The notes under the pieces: generated by a model
Database searches by the model: none
Told to the model about the DNA's origin: nothing
Seen by the model: only the letters and a program-made list of their open reading frames with translations
Program-made: the position numbers and the translations under genes
Shown: in pieces, positions 6,379 to 7,218 of the stretch
Layout of the letters: every line of letters begins with the position of its first letter
Position numbering within the stretch: the first letter of the stretch is position 1
Assembly (NCBI GenBank): GCA_003536545.1
Contig: DPZW01000106.1
Location: forward strand, 1 to 7,218
DNA length: 7,218 bases
Direction of reading: 5' to 3'
DNA from: Rhodospirillaceae bacterium
GTDB taxonomy: Bacteria; Pseudomonadota; Alphaproteobacteria; UBA11073

Positions 6379-7218
6379 ATGAAAAATCTTCCCGTTATCT
6401 TCCTTGCCATCTTCACTGCCATTCTGGGCGCGGTGATTGCTGTTAAAATTATTCCGCCACAAGTACAAACTACTGCGGCCGAAACCACTTTTGATCAGGT
6501 AAAGAAAACCGGCGTGCTACGCTGCGGCTATATTGTCTATGAGCCTTATTTTTTCAAAGATCCGAATACGGGAAAAATGTCCGGTATTTTCTATGACCTT
6601 GTGGAAGAAATGGGCCACCGCCTGTCATTGAAAGTAGAATGGACCGAAGAAGTCGGCTGGGGCAATTTCATCGCAGGGATGCAATCTGGCCGTTATGATG
6701 CGTTATGTTCAGGCCTCTCGCCCAATGCGGCGGAGGCACGCGAGATGGGTTATTCTATTCCGGTTTATTACACAGCCGTAGGGGCCTATGTCCGCGCGGA
6801 TGATACGCGTTTTTTAGATAAAACTGGGGAAGAACGTTGGGCTGCATTGAATGATAAGGCTATCAAGATTTCATCGATGGATGGCTCGCTCAACTCCATT
6901 ATTGCAAAAACAGATTTCCCGAATGCAGAAATTTTTTCTATCCCGAACATGAGCGACGAAGCACAGATGGCAGAAAATGTTTCTGTGGGTAAAGCCGATG
7001 TGAATTTCATGGAAATTTACCGCGCTGCGCAATATGACAAAAATAATCCTGGTAAATTAATGAATATTGATGCGAGTAAGCCCATCCGTGTTTTTCCGAA
7101 TGTGATGGGTCTGCCTATCGGTGATATGCGCATGAAATCCATGGTGGATAATGCGATAGATGAATTGCATTACAGTGGTTTCGTGGATCAGGTCCTACCA
7201 AAATACGAGATCGTACCT
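6379..7218 (+). CDS. Extracellular solute-binding protein, family 3 (3' end outside window)
   Basis: An open frame of 280 codons runs without a stop to the right edge. The family usually has about 250-300 residues, so little is probably missing. The N-terminus MKNLPVIFLAIFTAILGAVI is a signal peptide or uncleaved anchor (hydrophobic about 4-25), placing the protein in the periplasm. The mature part shows the SBP_bac_3 pattern: VLRCGYIVYEPYFF (46-59), SGIFYDLVEEMG (68-79), GRYDALCSGLSP (104-115), R121 in the AEAR segment, Y125SIPVYY and a GKADVNFME segment (204-212). In amino-acid-binding relatives the equivalent Arg contacts the ligand carboxylate, and an Asp often stands where Glu212 is, so the ligand may be an amino acid or a related small acid. 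Cys49 and Cys110 could form a disulfide. An in-frame TAA at 6367-6369 fixes the ATG as first start; no strong Shine-Dalgarno sequence precedes it. No permease or ATPase for it is visible here. Confidence 0.8.
   Translation, partial: MKNLPVIFLAIFTAILGAVIAVKIIPPQVQTTAAETTFDQVKKTGVLRCGYIVYEPYFFKDPNTGKMSGIFYDLVEEMGHRLSLKVEWTEEVGWGNFIAGMQSGRYDALCSGLSPNAAEAREMGYSIPVYYTAVGAYVRADDTRFLDKTGEERWAALNDKAIKISSMDGSLNSIIAKTDFPNAEIFSIPNMSDEAQMAENVSVGKADVNFMEIYRAAQYDKNNPGKLMNIDASKPIRVFPNVMGLPIGDMRMKSMVDNAIDELHYSGFVDQVLPKYEIVP

Noticed and set aside
1020..7010. Several minus-strand open frames of 65-166 codons opposite lolC, lolD, dnaE and the solute-binding gene
   Set aside because: All lie opposite strongly conserved genes, have no recognisable domains and look like codon-bias shadows.

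Overview
The window looks like a housekeeping gene cluster from an alphaproteobacterium. The order proS, lolC, lolD, dnaE, all on the + strand, is a known alphaproteobacterial arrangement. GC is intermediate: samples I counted by hand in lolD, dnaE and the last gene run from about 47 to 60 %. I cannot name a genus. The prolyl-tRNA synthetase is of the archaeal/eukaryotic-like class, not the short class usual in many Alphaproteobacteria.

Layout. Positions 1-210 hold the 3' end of proS, closed by a TAG. The frame continues in perfect register from that TAG to a TGA at 280-282 and encodes what looks like the normal C-terminus of this ProRS class. Positions 291-692 encode an AT-rich orphan membrane protein with foreign-looking codons. 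It overlaps by 4 bases an 84-residue small membrane protein (689-943) with host-like composition. Then come lolC (951-2192) and lolD (2185-2856, overlapping lolC by 8 bases), which encode the lipoprotein-releasing ABC transporter. dnaE (2903-6346) encodes the replicative DNA polymerase III alpha subunit. A solute-binding protein gene starts at 6379 and runs off the right edge. No intergenic stretch exceeds 50 bases. I see no RNA gene, CRISPR array, insertion sequence or convincing terminator.

How the genes work together. LolC and LolD are partners: a permease dimer and an ATPase dimer extract outer-membrane lipoproteins from the inner membrane and pass them to LolA. ProRS, LolCD and DnaE share no pathway; they are co-located essential functions. 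The two small membrane proteins have no assignable role.

Most unusual points. (1) An in-frame amber codon lies inside the conserved C-terminus of proS. (2) A compositionally foreign gene is wedged between proS and the genes upstream of lolC. (3) lolC and dnaE both lack a Shine-Dalgarno sequence and share TATAA(C/G), 5-6 bases, then ATGTTC, which suggests promoters giving leaderless mRNAs. I found no clear new multi-gene system; apart from these points the window is mostly ordinary.
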